This document shows positions 7,591-15,946 of a stretch of DNA of 39,542 nucleotides, piece by piece. The DNA comes from Moritella sp. PE36 (lineage in GTDB: Bacteria > Pseudomonadota > Gammaproteobacteria > Enterobacterales > Moritellaceae), in NCBI RefSeq assembly GCF_000170855.1, contig NZ_ABCQ01000043.1:1-39542 (forward strand), read 5' to 3'. Within the stretch, counting starts at the first letter, position 1, and every line of letters starts with the position of its first letter. The notes below the pieces were generated by a model. That model saw only the letters and a program-made list of their open reading frames with translations, did no database searches and was not told the origin of the DNA. Position numbers and translations under genes: made by a program.

Positions 7591-8742
7591 ATGAACAAAT
7601 TCTCTTCTATTGTTATTGCACTTAGTGCGATAACAATATTGCAAGGTTGTGAAAAGCCGATTATAGAGCCAAGACAAAAAATACAGTTAGTTAAGATTGA
7701 GACCGTGCAACTAGCCGCAGAAACTGCGAGGTTATCGTTTCCTGCGGTGGCTGTTGCAGCAGATAAATCAAGCTTGTCTTTCCGGTTACAAGGTGAGGTC
7801 ACATCTGTGACGGCTGGCCCTGGTGATCGCGTGACTAAGGGGCAAATACTCGCTCAAATTGATCCGACTTATTACCGCTTAGAAGTGGATGACGCAAAGG
7901 CGGAATATGCTATTGCTGATAGCCAATATCGTCGTTCTGCAAAATTGGTTGATCAAGGTTATATCGCCCCCTCTCAATTTGATGAACTCAAAGCGCAACG
8001 TCGTATTGCTAAAGCAAGGCTGGATATTGCCAAGCTGAATTTAAGTTTTACTGAATTGAAAGCGCCTTTTTCAGGTGTTATTTCGCATGTGCCAATACAA
8101 CAGTTTGAAAATGTGCAAGTCGGGCAACAGGTGATGAATATTCACAGTACGACGACTGTAGATATTCAATTACAAGCTCCGGATATTATTTATTCGCAAA
8201 GTTCTGCTGTTGAAATTGAAGCATCAAGACCAGGAGCGAAAGTCATTACTGCTGATGGTATGGAATACGAGGCTCATTTAAAAGAGTTCACGACAGAGCC
8301 AGACCCTAAGGTGGGATCATTTGTCATCACACTGACGATGCCGATGCCTAAAGATAGACTTATTCTAGATGGCATGGCAGTCGAAGTGCGTGCTGATGCG
8401 CAAAAGCTCAATATCTATAAGAAAAACGAACCATTTATTCCACTTGAAGCGATCTTAAACGAAGACGGTGACGATTTGAATGCAACGCAAAAATTCGTGT
8501 GGGTAGTCAACAGTGATAATACGGTGAGTAAACGTCAAGTTGTCACAGATAAAGTGATCAATGAGGGCGTGCGTTTAAGCTCTGGTTTAGCTGCAGGTGA
8601 AAAAATAGTGGTTGCTGGTGGTAACCGTCTACGTGAAGGTCAATCAATTAAAATTTTCGACGAATCAATGAACAATTCACAAAACAATTCACAAAACAAT
8701 TCACAAAATAAGTCAAACAACGATAAAGAGGCTGGACAATAA
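7591..8742 (+). CDS. RND efflux periplasmic adaptor lipoprotein 2 (HlyD/MFP family)
   Basis: Second membrane-fusion protein of the pump, 383 residues. Lipobox ILQGC with Cys at residue 20 (Gln at -2 is unusual). Lipoyl halves are seen at FRLQGEVTSVTAGPGDRVTKGQILAQID and LNLSFTELKAPFSGVISHV, with an alpha-hairpin between them. The C-terminus carries a low-complexity tail with three exact NNSQ units and then NKSNNDKEAGQ, which is not part of the family fold. A strong hairpin (7608-7638) lies in codons 6-16, within the signal peptide. The TAA stop overlaps the next gene's ATG by one base. It shares little obvious sequence with adaptor 1 beyond the fold, consistent with a heteromeric adaptor. Confidence 0.92.
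   Translation: MNKFSSIVIALSAITILQGCEKPIIEPRQKIQLVKIETVQLAAETARLSFPAVAVAADKSSLSFRLQGEVTSVTAGPGDRVTKGQILAQIDPTYYRLEVDDAKAEYAIADSQYRRSAKLVDQGYIAPSQFDELKAQRRIAKARLDIAKLNLSFTELKAPFSGVISHVPIQQFENVQVGQQVMNIHSTTTVDIQLQAPDIIYSQSSAVEIEASRPGAKVITADGMEYEAHLKEFTTEPDPKVGSFVITLTMPMPKDRLILDGMAVEVRADAQKLNIYKKNEPFIPLEAILNEDGDDLNATQKFVWVVNSDNTVSKRQVVTDKVINEGVRLSSGLAAGEKIVVAGGNRLREGQSIKIFDESMNNSQNNSQNNSQNKSNNDKEAGQ
7608..7638 (+). promoter_or_regulatory. Strong RNA hairpin at the beginning of adaptor 2
   Basis: Fourteen-base arms 7608-7621 (TATTGTTATTGCAC) and 7625-7638 (GTGCGATAACAATA) pair completely as RNA, including one G-U pair, around a 3-base loop. The stem starts 17 bases after the ATG, so it lies within the initiating ribosome's footprint or just beyond it and could set the ratio of the two adaptors. 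Both strands happen to encode IVIALSAITI across the dyad. The functional role is inferred. Confidence 0.45.
8671..8706 (+). repeat. In-frame 12-bp tandem repeat (three copies, NNSQ)
   Basis: AACAATTCACAA occurs three times in exact tandem at 8671-8682, 8683-8694 and 8695-8706, followed by a decayed fourth start (AATAAGTC). Each unit encodes Asn-Asn-Ser-Gln near the C-terminus of adaptor 2, so copy-number changes would keep the frame. Confidence 0.9.
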
Positions 8743-11700
8743 TGAAACAAGATATCGCCGCCTATTTTATTAAAAATAACGTCATTAGCTGGATGCTCAC
8801 ACTGATCTTCTTAATTGGCGGAACCATGGCTTTTTTCGGCTTAGGTCGATTAGAAGATCCGGCATTTACAATTAAAGACGCAATGGTTGTGACTTCTTAC
8901 CCTGGAGCCACACCATTACAAGTTGAAGAAGAGGTTACTTATCCATTAGAAAAAGCCATACAGCAGCTTACATATGTAGATGAAGTCAACTCTATTTCGA
9001 GCCGTGGTTTGTCACAAATCACGGTGACGATGAAGAACAAGTATGGGCCGGATGATTTACCTCAAATTTGGGATGAATTGCGCCGTAAAGTCAATGATAT
9101 CAAATCCCAGTTACCGCCGGGTGTCGCAGAACCGTCTGTTATTGATGATTTTGGTGATGTTTACGGTATTTTGTTAGCGATCACTGGCGATGGTTACTCC
9201 TATAAAGAGCTAAATGATTATGTTGACTATTTACGTCGAGAAATAGAACTCGTTGATGGTGTTGGTAAAGTCTCAGTCACTGGCGTGCAGCAAGAGCAGG
9301 TCTTTATTGAAATGTCGATGCAACGTTTAAGCAGCTTGGGCATTTCGCCGACGACTATTTACAACACGTTGGCCACGCAAAATCTGGTATCTAGTGCTGG
9401 TGCGGTGAGGATGGGGACGGAATATATCCGTATTCATCCAACGGGGGAGTTTACTGATGTTGATGCGTTAGGTGATTTGATTATTACTGAAACGGGCGCT
9501 CAAGGATTAATTTATCTACGCGATGTGGCAACGATTAGTCGTGGCTTTAAAGAAGTACCTGATAATTTAGTTACTTTTAACGGCAAGGTTGCATTGAATG
9601 TCGGTGTAGCATTTATTTCGGGTGTTAATGTTGTAGAAAAGGGTAAGGGCGTTTATCAACGTTTAAGTGAACTCAAAGAGCAGCAACCGATTGGTATCGA
9701 TATTGATGTTGTTTATAGCCAACCTGACGAAGTCGATAAATCTGTTAAAGGTTTCATTACTAGTTTAGGTCAAGCGATTGCTATTGTTATCGTGGTATTA
9801 CTTTTATTCATGGGGGTTCGTGCAGGTGTTTTAATTGGGCTAATTCTGTTGCTTACCGTTTTAGGTACGTTTTTGTTCATGAATCTAATGGCAATTGATC
9901 TACAGCGTATTTCACTTGGTGGATTAGTGATTGCATTAGGTATGCTGGTGGACAACGCCATCGTCGTGGTCGAAGGTATTTTAATCGGGGTACAAAAAGG
10001 TCGAACTCGCCTGCAGGCGGCAACCGATATTGTCACCCAGACTAAGTGGCCTTTATTAGGCGCAACGGTTATTGCTGTTACTGCATTCGCTCCAATTGGT
10101 TTATCTCAAGATTCGACTGGTGAATATACTCAAACGCTATTTAGTGTGTTACTTATCTCGTTGATGTTGAGTTGGTTTACGGCGATATCATTGACACCAT
10201 TTTTTGCTGATATGTTCTTTAAAGGCCTTAAAGTCGATGCTGACGGTGAAGATAACGACCCGTATAAAGGGGTTGTCTTTGTTGTTTATAAACGCGTATT
10301 AGAAACATGCATGAAAAATGCGTGGACAACGGTATTCACATTAATTTTGATGCTGGTGGCAAGTTTGTATGGCTTCACACAGTTAAAACAATCGTTTTTT
10401 CCTTCGTCAACCACACCGATGTTTATGGTTGATGTTTGGCTACCGGAAGGCACGGATATTCGAGCTACCAGTGAAAAACTACGTGAACTAGAAGTGATGG
10501 TAAGAGCCCATGAGGATGTAACACATGTATCTTCTAGCACGGGTAAAGGTTCTCAGCGCTTTATGTTGACCTACGCACCAGAAAAAAGCTATGCATCGTA
10601 TGGTGAATTAATTGTGCGTGTTGATAGTTATGACGATGTAATGCCAATGTTACGTAAAGTGAGCGGGGAACTTGATTCACTTCATCCTGATATTGAATAT
10701 AAACTAAAACGCATCGAATTAGGTCCTTCTTCAGGTTCTAAAATTGAAGCGCGTTTAGTGGGTTCTGATCCAACTGTATTACGTGGCTTAGCACAACAAG
10801 CAATTGATATTATGCGTGCCGATCCAGGGGCATTTAACGTGCGCCATGACTGGCGTGAACGGACTAAGGTGATTGAACCTGTGTTTAACGAAAGCCAGGC
10901 TCGTCGCTACGGTATCACTAAGTCTGATGTCGATGATTTATTGCAAATGGCATTCTCAGGCTTGGCTGTTGGTATTTATCGTGATGGGACCAACTTACTC
11001 CCCATTATCGCGCGATTACCTGAAAAAGAACGGGTGGATGTCAGTACTATTGAAGGCATGAAGATCTGGAGTCCTGTGTTAAAAGGTTATGTGCCGTTAC
11101 AGCAAGTGATTTTAGCAGTTAATATTCGCTGGGAAGATCCGATTGTCGTCCGTAAAAACCGTAAACGCATGTTAACTATATTTGCTGATCCAGATCCATT
11201 AGGTGATGAGACGGCTGCAACGCTACAACAACGTATCCAACCGTTAGTCGAAGCAATTGATTTTCCACCGGGTTACTCATTAGAGTGGGGTGGTGAGTAT
11301 GAATCGTCTGCAGACGCACAAGCATCATTGTTCCAAACGATGCCTATGGGTTATCTGTTCATGTTCTTAATCACTATATTCTTGTTTAATAACGTCAAAA
11401 ATGCAGTGATTGTATGGGCAACAGTACCACTGGCGATTATTGGTGTGACGATGGGGTTACTTATACTAAATACGCCGTTCGGGTTTATGGCCTTACTTGG
11501 CTTCTTAAGCCTGTCAGGTATGCTGGTTAAAAACGGTATTGTATTACTTGATCAGATTGAAATTGAAATACACAGTGGTAAAGAGCGTTATCAAGCGGTT
11601 GTTGATGCGTCCGTTAGTCGTGTACGTCCGGTCTGTATGGCGGCGATCACCACAGTATTAGGTATGATCCCGTTATTACCGGATGTGTTCTTTAAGCCAA

Positions 11701-11816
11701 TGGCGGTAACCATTATGTTTGGTTTAGGGTTCGCGACGATATTGACCTTACTTGTAGTGCCTGTACTTTATCGCATGCTGCATCGATTGAAGTTACCTGA
11801 TACCACGAATAGCTAA
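8742..11816 (+). CDS. RND efflux transporter permease (AcrB/HAE family)
   Basis: Proton-driven inner-membrane pump of 1024 residues, the usual size. The first helix (ISWMLTLIFLIGGTMAFFGLGRLEDPAFTIK) is followed by the porter motif SYPGATPLQVEEEVTYPLE. Helix 4 has GMLVDNAIVVVEG with Asp404-Asn405 (AcrB has Asp-Asp here), and helix 10 has GMLVKNGIVLLDQ with Lys930, so the proton-relay Asp and Lys are present. The second half starts near residue 520. It overlaps adaptor 2 by one base and ends the operon, followed by a strong terminator at 11858. The RLEDPAFTIK start resembles TriC-type pumps fed by two adaptors. Substrates cannot be read from the sequence; the outer-membrane partner is encoded elsewhere. 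Confidence 0.95.
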   Translation: MKQDIAAYFIKNNVISWMLTLIFLIGGTMAFFGLGRLEDPAFTIKDAMVVTSYPGATPLQVEEEVTYPLEKAIQQLTYVDEVNSISSRGLSQITVTMKNKYGPDDLPQIWDELRRKVNDIKSQLPPGVAEPSVIDDFGDVYGILLAITGDGYSYKELNDYVDYLRREIELVDGVGKVSVTGVQQEQVFIEMSMQRLSSLGISPTTIYNTLATQNLVSSAGAVRMGTEYIRIHPTGEFTDVDALGDLIITETGAQGLIYLRDVATISRGFKEVPDNLVTFNGKVALNVGVAFISGVNVVEKGKGVYQRLSELKEQQPIGIDIDVVYSQPDEVDKSVKGFITSLGQAIAIVIVVLLLFMGVRAGVLIGLILLLTVLGTFLFMNLMAIDLQRISLGGLVIALGMLVDNAIVVVEGILIGVQKGRTRLQAATDIVTQTKWPLLGATVIAVTAFAPIGLSQDSTGEYTQTLFSVLLISLMLSWFTAISLTPFFADMFFKGLKVDADGEDNDPYKGVVFVVYKRVLETCMKNAWTTVFTLILMLVASLYGFTQLKQSFFPSSTTPMFMVDVWLPEGTDIRATSEKLRELEVMVRAHEDVTHVSSSTGKGSQRFMLTYAPEKSYASYGELIVRVDSYDDVMPMLRKVSGELDSLHPDIEYKLKRIELGPSSGSKIEARLVGSDPTVLRGLAQQAIDIMRADPGAFNVRHDWRERTKVIEPVFNESQARRYGITKSDVDDLLQMAFSGLAVGIYRDGTNLLPIIARLPEKERVDVSTIEGMKIWSPVLKGYVPLQQVILAVNIRWEDPIVVRKNRKRMLTIFADPDPLGDETAATLQQRIQPLVEAIDFPPGYSLEWGGEYESSADAQASLFQTMPMGYLFMFLITIFLFNNVKNAVIVWATVPLAIIGVTMGLLILNTPFGFMALLGFLSLSGMLVKNGIVLLDQIEIEIHSGKERYQAVVDASVSRVRPVCMAAITTVLGMIPLLPDVFFKPMAVTIMFGLGFATILTLLVVPVLYRMLHRLKLPDTTNS

Positions 11817-11857
11817 TTATCGTTGTTATCTATTTCTGTTAGTTAATAAGATGAATC

Positions 11858-11885
11858 AAAACAAGCGCCAATTGGCGCTTGTTTT
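11858..11885. terminator. Bidirectional rho-independent terminator
   Basis: A perfect 28-bp palindrome with half-site AAAACAAGCGCCAA, GC-rich core and T-runs on both sides. It sits between the end of the RND permease (+) and the end of the LysR gene (-), serving both. Confidence 0.88.
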
Positions 11886-11902
11886 ATTTGTGCTATGACA
11901 AA

Positions 11903-12826
11903 CTAAGACGGTGCTAATAAAGCTAATAAAGCTAATTCAGCCACTACGAAATCAATGAAACAGCGCACTTTTGACGATACGTGTTTACGACTTGGATAGA
12001 CTAAATAAAGATTTACTTCTTGTCGTTTAAAATCACTGAACAATTCAACTAACTTCCCCGTTTCTATTTCATCGAACAGGTTGAAAAGCGGCATCCTGGT
12101 AATACCGTGTCCTGCAAGGCACAAAGATAGCTCCATCTCAGGGCTGTTTGTCAGCACGCGACTTTTTAACTGCACGTGATGTTGCTTGTCGTTGTTATCG
12201 ATGAATGTCCAGGTATTGGGCTGTTTTAAATGACTATAATTAATGATCTTGTGTTCAATAAGTTCGCTTGGATCTTGTGGTGTACCAGCATGGCGTAAAT
12301 ATTCAGGGGATGCAATGATGACCCCATGCGAGCTAAACACTTTTTTACTAATTAATGTTGAATCATCTAATTGCCCCGAGCCTCGGATCAGCACATCAAA
12401 GCCTTCACTGACCATATCTACTTTGCGGTTATTTAAATCAAGCTCCAGATCAACTAAAGGATACTTTGCAAGAAAGCGAGAAAATATGGACTGCATGCGA
12501 GAATGACCAAAGCTGGTGGGACAGCTTATTCTCAATGTTCCTTTTGGTTTGAGTTGATGACCGTTTAAGGCTTCTTCTGTTTGTTCTGCATCACTAATGA
12601 TCTGCTGGCATTGTTGAAAATAGATCTCACCTTCAGGTGTTAGACTTAATGAACGCGTTGTTCTGTGTATTAACCTTACGCCTAATCGAGATTCTAGCTT
12701 GTTAATTTCTTTACTTATGTAAGAGGTAGAATGGCCGCTAGTTTGAGCTGCGAGCGTAAAACTACCATTGTTCACCACTTCGACGAAGATGACTATTCCA
12801 TTTAATAATTGCGCGTTGTAAGCCAT
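11903..12826 (-). CDS. LysR family transcriptional regulator
   Basis: DNA-binding regulator. The N-terminal winged helix is seen at about residues 6-65 (IVIFVEVVNNGSFTLAAQTSGHSTSYISKEINKLESRLGVRLIHRTTRSLSLTPEG), followed by the substrate-binding domain (GTLRISCPTSFGHSRM onward). The frame opens at 12877, but that start has no ribosome-binding site; the ATG at 12826 has AAGGA 6 bases upstream and gives the usual LysR N-terminus (MAYNAQLL), so I use it (307 residues). It resembles the AaeR/DhcR-like group by eye. It is divergent from the VOC protein and FMN reductase genes at 13001-14061, which are its likely targets. The effector is unknown. Confidence 0.92.
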   Translation of the reverse strand: MAYNAQLLNGIVIFVEVVNNGSFTLAAQTSGHSTSYISKEINKLESRLGVRLIHRTTRSLSLTPEGEIYFQQCQQIISDAEQTEEALNGHQLKPKGTLRISCPTSFGHSRMQSIFSRFLAKYPLVDLELDLNNRKVDMVSEGFDVLIRGSGQLDDSTLISKKVFSSHGVIIASPEYLRHAGTPQDPSELIEHKIINYSHLKQPNTWTFIDNNDKQHHVQLKSRVLTNSPEMELSLCLAGHGITRMPLFNLFDEIETGKLVELFSDFKRQEVNLYLVYPSRKHVSSKVRCFIDFVVAELALLALLAPS

Positions 12827-13000
12827 AGCAAATCCTTTTGTATTGTCACTGATGTTGGTAGTGATGCCGTTATTCATGTTAGCTAATTAGGAGTCATATG
12901 GAAATAATCATTTGCCATTTATCCCATTAATCTTTTATCGTGGTTAATCTATTATTAATTCATACAGTTTAGCTGAATCGAAATCACTTAGGAGAATGCT

Positions 13001-13429
13001 ATGTTAGGACTTACGCGGGTTAATCATATTGGTTTACGTATTAGTGATTTTGAAACGTCACGGGATTTTTACGCCAAACTTGGTTTCCAGTATGTCACGG
13101 GACCGAGTGGCCCAGAGCCTGTTGCTATTGTTGAGCATCCAAGTGGTATTAACATTAATTTTATTTTGAATGCAGTTAAGCTTGAAGGCCAAGACGCGAA
13201 AGCTACAAATATCTTAATGGACATAGCAACAAAGTATACTGGTTATACCCATGTTGCGCTTGAGGTTGAAGATGCTGAACTAACCATTAGGCAACTTGCT
13301 GAGTTAGGCATATCGTTAAGTGCAGAACCAATGACACATCCAACGGGCACATCTTTATTTATTCGTGATCCAGATAACAATGTAGTTGAATTTATTGAAT
13401 ATAAAGGCTTGAAACATCTTAAATCGTAA
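13001..13429 (+). CDS. VOC family (glyoxalase/dioxygenase-fold) protein
   Basis: Small metal-binding protein of 142 residues with the paired beta-alpha-beta-beta-beta repeats of the vicinal-oxygen-chelate fold. Candidate metal ligands are His9 (VNHIGLRISD), His84 (YTHVALEVED) and Glu130 (NNVVEFIEYKG). RDFYAKLGFQ and LFIRDPDNNVVEFIE are typical of the family. The reaction is not predictable: glyoxalase, fosfomycin-resistance-like and dioxygenase members share this fold. A ribosome-binding site (TAGGAGA) lies just upstream. It is divergent from the LysR gene and followed by an FMN reductase, suggesting a small detoxification unit for reactive carbonyls or quinones (inference). Confidence 0.87.
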   Translation: MLGLTRVNHIGLRISDFETSRDFYAKLGFQYVTGPSGPEPVAIVEHPSGININFILNAVKLEGQDAKATNILMDIATKYTGYTHVALEVEDAELTIRQLAELGISLSAEPMTHPTGTSLFIRDPDNNVVEFIEYKGLKHLKS

Positions 13430-13460
13430 CTATTTCGTGGCATGATTGTGTTCACACATT

Positions 13461-13500
13461 ACATATAAAAAATACTAATCACATATAAAAAGTAATAATC
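13461..13500 (+). repeat. Tandem duplication of a 20-bp AT-rich unit
   Basis: Two adjacent 20-base copies, 13461-13480 and 13481-13500, both beginning ACATATAAAAA and ending in AATC, differing at two positions. It lies in the gap between the VOC gene and the FMN reductase, ending 21 bases before the latter's start. It may be a promoter duplication or simply slippage. Confidence 0.75.
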
Positions 13501-13521
13501 AAATTTATAAAAGGAATTAAT

Positions 13522-14061
13522 ATGAAAGTTTTAGCATTAGCAGCAAGTAACAGTAGCCAGTCAATTAACAAACAACTCGTTAGTTATGCAGGTGAATTAT
13601 TAACATCTAAAATCATCCCCAACGCTGAAGTTGAGCTCATTGACCTTAACGACTTTGAAATGCCATTGTTTAGTGCAGATCGCGAGTCAGCATCGGGTAT
13701 ACCACAGCAAGCGCAAGCATTCTACGACAAAATTGGTCGCGTAGATGCGGTTATCATTTCTTATGCTGAGCATAACGGTTCGTATACAGCAGCATTTAAA
13801 AACTTGTTTGATTGGACATCGCGCATTGATGCTAAGGTATATCAAGGCAAAGCGATGATCATGTTAGCGACCTCACCTGGTCCTGGTGGCGCTAGCAATG
13901 TATTAGCGGCAGCGAAAGGGTCGGCACCTTATTTTGGTGCTGAGGTTAAAGCGGATCTTTCTATTGCTAGCTTCTTTGATAATTTTGATGTAGAAAAAGG
14001 CCAGCTGCGCAATGCAGAAATACAAACGCAATTAGAAGAAGCACTTGCGACGTTAAAATAA
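13522..14061 (+). CDS. NAD(P)H-dependent FMN reductase
   Basis: Flavodoxin-fold flavoprotein of 179 residues, reducing FMN, quinones or similar acceptors. The N-terminal phosphate-binding loop is LALAASNSSQSINKQL; the second flavin loop is SYAEHNGSYTAAFKNLFDWTSR, matching the P-x-Y-N-x5-LKN-x2-DW signature of the family with SYAEHN in place of PEYN. The GPGGASNVLAAAKG segment forms the third loop. A good ribosome-binding site (AAAAGGAA) precedes the ATG. It probably belongs to the regulon of the divergent LysR gene together with the VOC gene; a perfect terminator hairpin follows at 14094. Confidence 0.9.
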   Translation: MKVLALAASNSSQSINKQLVSYAGELLTSKIIPNAEVELIDLNDFEMPLFSADRESASGIPQQAQAFYDKIGRVDAVIISYAEHNGSYTAAFKNLFDWTSRIDAKVYQGKAMIMLATSPGPGGASNVLAAAKGSAPYFGAEVKADLSIASFFDNFDVEKGQLRNAEIQTQLEEALATLK

Positions 14062-14093
14062 TACTCAAGTCATTCAGCCCCAGTCATCTAATT

Positions 14094-14131
14094 CAATATA
14101 ACAAGCGAGTGGATATTCGCTTGTTATATTG
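14094..14131. terminator. Rho-independent terminator, usable from both sides
   Basis: Perfect 15-bp stem: CAATATAACAAGCGA at 14094-14108 and its complement at 14117-14131, with an 8-base loop. It separates the convergent FMN reductase (+) and the second LysR gene (-). Confidence 0.8.
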
Positions 14132-14208
14132 TGTTTGAGTCGTCAAACATAGCGTTGACGTATTCTAGAAAGAGACTTCTTTTCTTCTTATCTTTTTATG
14201 TAAGTCAG

Positions 14209-15099
14209 TTAATTATTATTCTGCAGTCGTTTTAATCTCGCATGTAAAAACTCATAAAAACACTTCACTCGGGCACTGTGTTTGGCATCTTTATGATAAA
14301 CAAACCACATTGCTTCTTCTGATTTAGGCGAATTCAACGGTATCTTTACTAGCGAGGGATAAAGCTTGGCTTGATGCTCTCCCATGGGACCAATTCCCAT
14401 CCCTTCGATGACTGCCTGGTTAACATCAGGAAAGTGATTGCTCTGAAATACAATTCTATCCTGGTCTATGTTATCAACGACATGGCGGACAAAAGGGATC
14501 CGGTATTTTTCTGCCGTAGGTAACACCCAATAATGGTCGTTCAGGCTACTGTCAGTACTCGGTTTTCCGAACTCTTTTACATATTCCTTTGACGCATAAT
14601 AATTGGTTTTAAACCGCGTTAACTCTTTAACGATCAGATCCGCGCCGTTGGGTTTTGGTCCAACACGTAGTGATACGTGAGCGGCTCCAGACTCCAATGG
14701 CACGATATCATCTGTCGATAATACCTTGATACGAATAGCAGGGTAGATATCTCTAAACGCCTTTAGTGCTGGCGCTAACTGTGAAGAATACGAACTGATG
14801 GTGGAAATACGTAATTCACCGCTAATCTTACTTTCAACATTCTGTAACTGATGTTCAAGTTTGCTGAAGCGAGCAATGAGTTCTGGCAACTCAGCGAGGA
14901 GGATCGCGCCTGCATCTGTTAGTTTATAACCGCGCTGGTGCCGAAAAAACAATTTAACTTCTAAGGCTGTTTCCAACTGGTTAATACGTCGTAGTACTGT
15001 CGCATGATTGATATTCAGCGATTTACCTGCTTGGCTTAAACTGCCATCGATGGCAACTTGATACGCTATTTTGTAGTCATCCCAAGAAATGTTTTTCAT
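14209..15099 (-). CDS. LysR family transcriptional regulator
   Basis: Regulator of 296 residues. The winged helix covers about residues 5-62 (DDYKIAYQVAIDGSLSQAGKSLNINHATVLRRINQLETALEVKLFFRHQRGYKLTDAG); the effector-binding domain follows with GELRISTISSYSSQLAPAL. Having RRIN in place of the common RQI/RAI, with Leu-Asn-Ile-Asn-His before it, resembles the group that regulates respiratory or redox genes, but this is only an impression. It is divergent from the cytochrome b561 and YceI genes, with a perfect 6+6 dyad at 15203-15218 between them, so these are the likely targets. Confidence 0.91.
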   Translation of the reverse strand: MKNISWDDYKIAYQVAIDGSLSQAGKSLNINHATVLRRINQLETALEVKLFFRHQRGYKLTDAGAILLAELPELIARFSKLEHQLQNVESKISGELRISTISSYSSQLAPALKAFRDIYPAIRIKVLSTDDIVPLESGAAHVSLRVGPKPNGADLIVKELTRFKTNYYASKEYVKEFGKPSTDSSLNDHYWVLPTAEKYRIPFVRHVVDNIDQDRIVFQSNHFPDVNQAVIEGMGIGPMGEHQAKLYPSLVKIPLNSPKSEEAMWFVYHKDAKHSARVKCFYEFLHARLKRLQNNN

Positions 15100-15202
15100 A
15101 TCAATATTCTTTTAGTTGCGAGTTGAATTACTGAACATTCAAATAAACAAGCGCTTATACCAGTTACTGTGAATGACGTTATTTAATTTAATGTAAAAGT
15201 TC

Positions 15203-15218
15203 TGTGCATTTATGCACA
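15203..15218. promoter_or_regulatory. Dyad in the LysR / cytochrome b561 divergent region
   Basis: TGTGCA and TGCACA arms separated by TTTA at 15203-15218, about midway between the divergent starts at 15099 and 15297. A candidate binding site for the adjacent LysR protein; its even spacing does not match a symmetric T-N11-A box, so this is tentative. Confidence 0.4.
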
Positions 15219-15296
15219 ATAGTTTCGCATTAATCACTATTTTTTAATAGTCAAAATATCCGTATTATCAATTAACTGTTGTGGGGGCATATTTGA

Positions 15297-15860
15297 ATGT
15301 TAAAAAATACTAAAACAGCTTATGGCTGGATATCAATTTTGTTGCACTGGGTTATGGCATTAACCATTGCTGGTATGTTTGGCTTAGGCTTGTATATGGT
15401 CGAGCTAACTTATTATGATGCTTGGTATAAAGGCTCTCTCGATTTACACAAGAGCATAGGTATTTTATTGCTTGGTTTTTTATTGCTTCGTACATTATGG
15501 CGCTGTATCAATATTAATCCTGATAGCGCAGACAAGCATGCGAGTAAGTTTGAAGTAACAAGCGCGCATTTGGTTCATCTCGCTCTATATCTGCTGATGT
15601 TTACATTAATGATATCGGGATACTTAATTTCGACCGCTGATGGACGTGGCATCATGGTGTTTGAGGTATTTAGCGTATCTGCAATCCCATTTTCTGTTGC
15701 TAATCAAGAGGACATAGCGGGTGAAATACATGAAATTTTGGCATGGGTGTTAGTTGTGTTAGCTGGGGTACACGCATTAGCTGCGGTGAAACATCATGTT
15801 ATCAATAAGAACAATACACTTGTGCGTATGTTGAAAGTACAAACAACAGAAAATAAATAA
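15297..15860 (+). CDS. Cytochrome b561 family protein
   Basis: Di-haem inner-membrane cytochrome of 187 residues with four transmembrane helices (about 12-35, 52-70, 91-112, 143-163). Haem-ligand candidates sit in or next to the helices: His17, His51, His145 and His159; the last two lie in EIHEILAWVLVVLAGVHALAAVKHH. This is the bacterial CybB/YceJ type that oxidises quinol. It precedes a YceI gene by 86 bases, the same pairing as yceJ-yceI in E. coli, which supports a shared role in periplasmic electron transfer or isoprenoid binding. A GGGGG run lies before the start. Confidence 0.91.
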   Translation: MLKNTKTAYGWISILLHWVMALTIAGMFGLGLYMVELTYYDAWYKGSLDLHKSIGILLLGFLLLRTLWRCININPDSADKHASKFEVTSAHLVHLALYLLMFTLMISGYLISTADGRGIMVFEVFSVSAIPFSVANQEDIAGEIHEILAWVLVVLAGVHALAAVKHHVINKNNTLVRMLKVQTTENK

Positions 15861-15946
15861 CGACTAATAAATCATAGCGACTTTATCGAGTATGAAGACG
15901 TAATGAAAAAATTCATAATTAAAGCTAGATTCAAACGGGAAATAGA

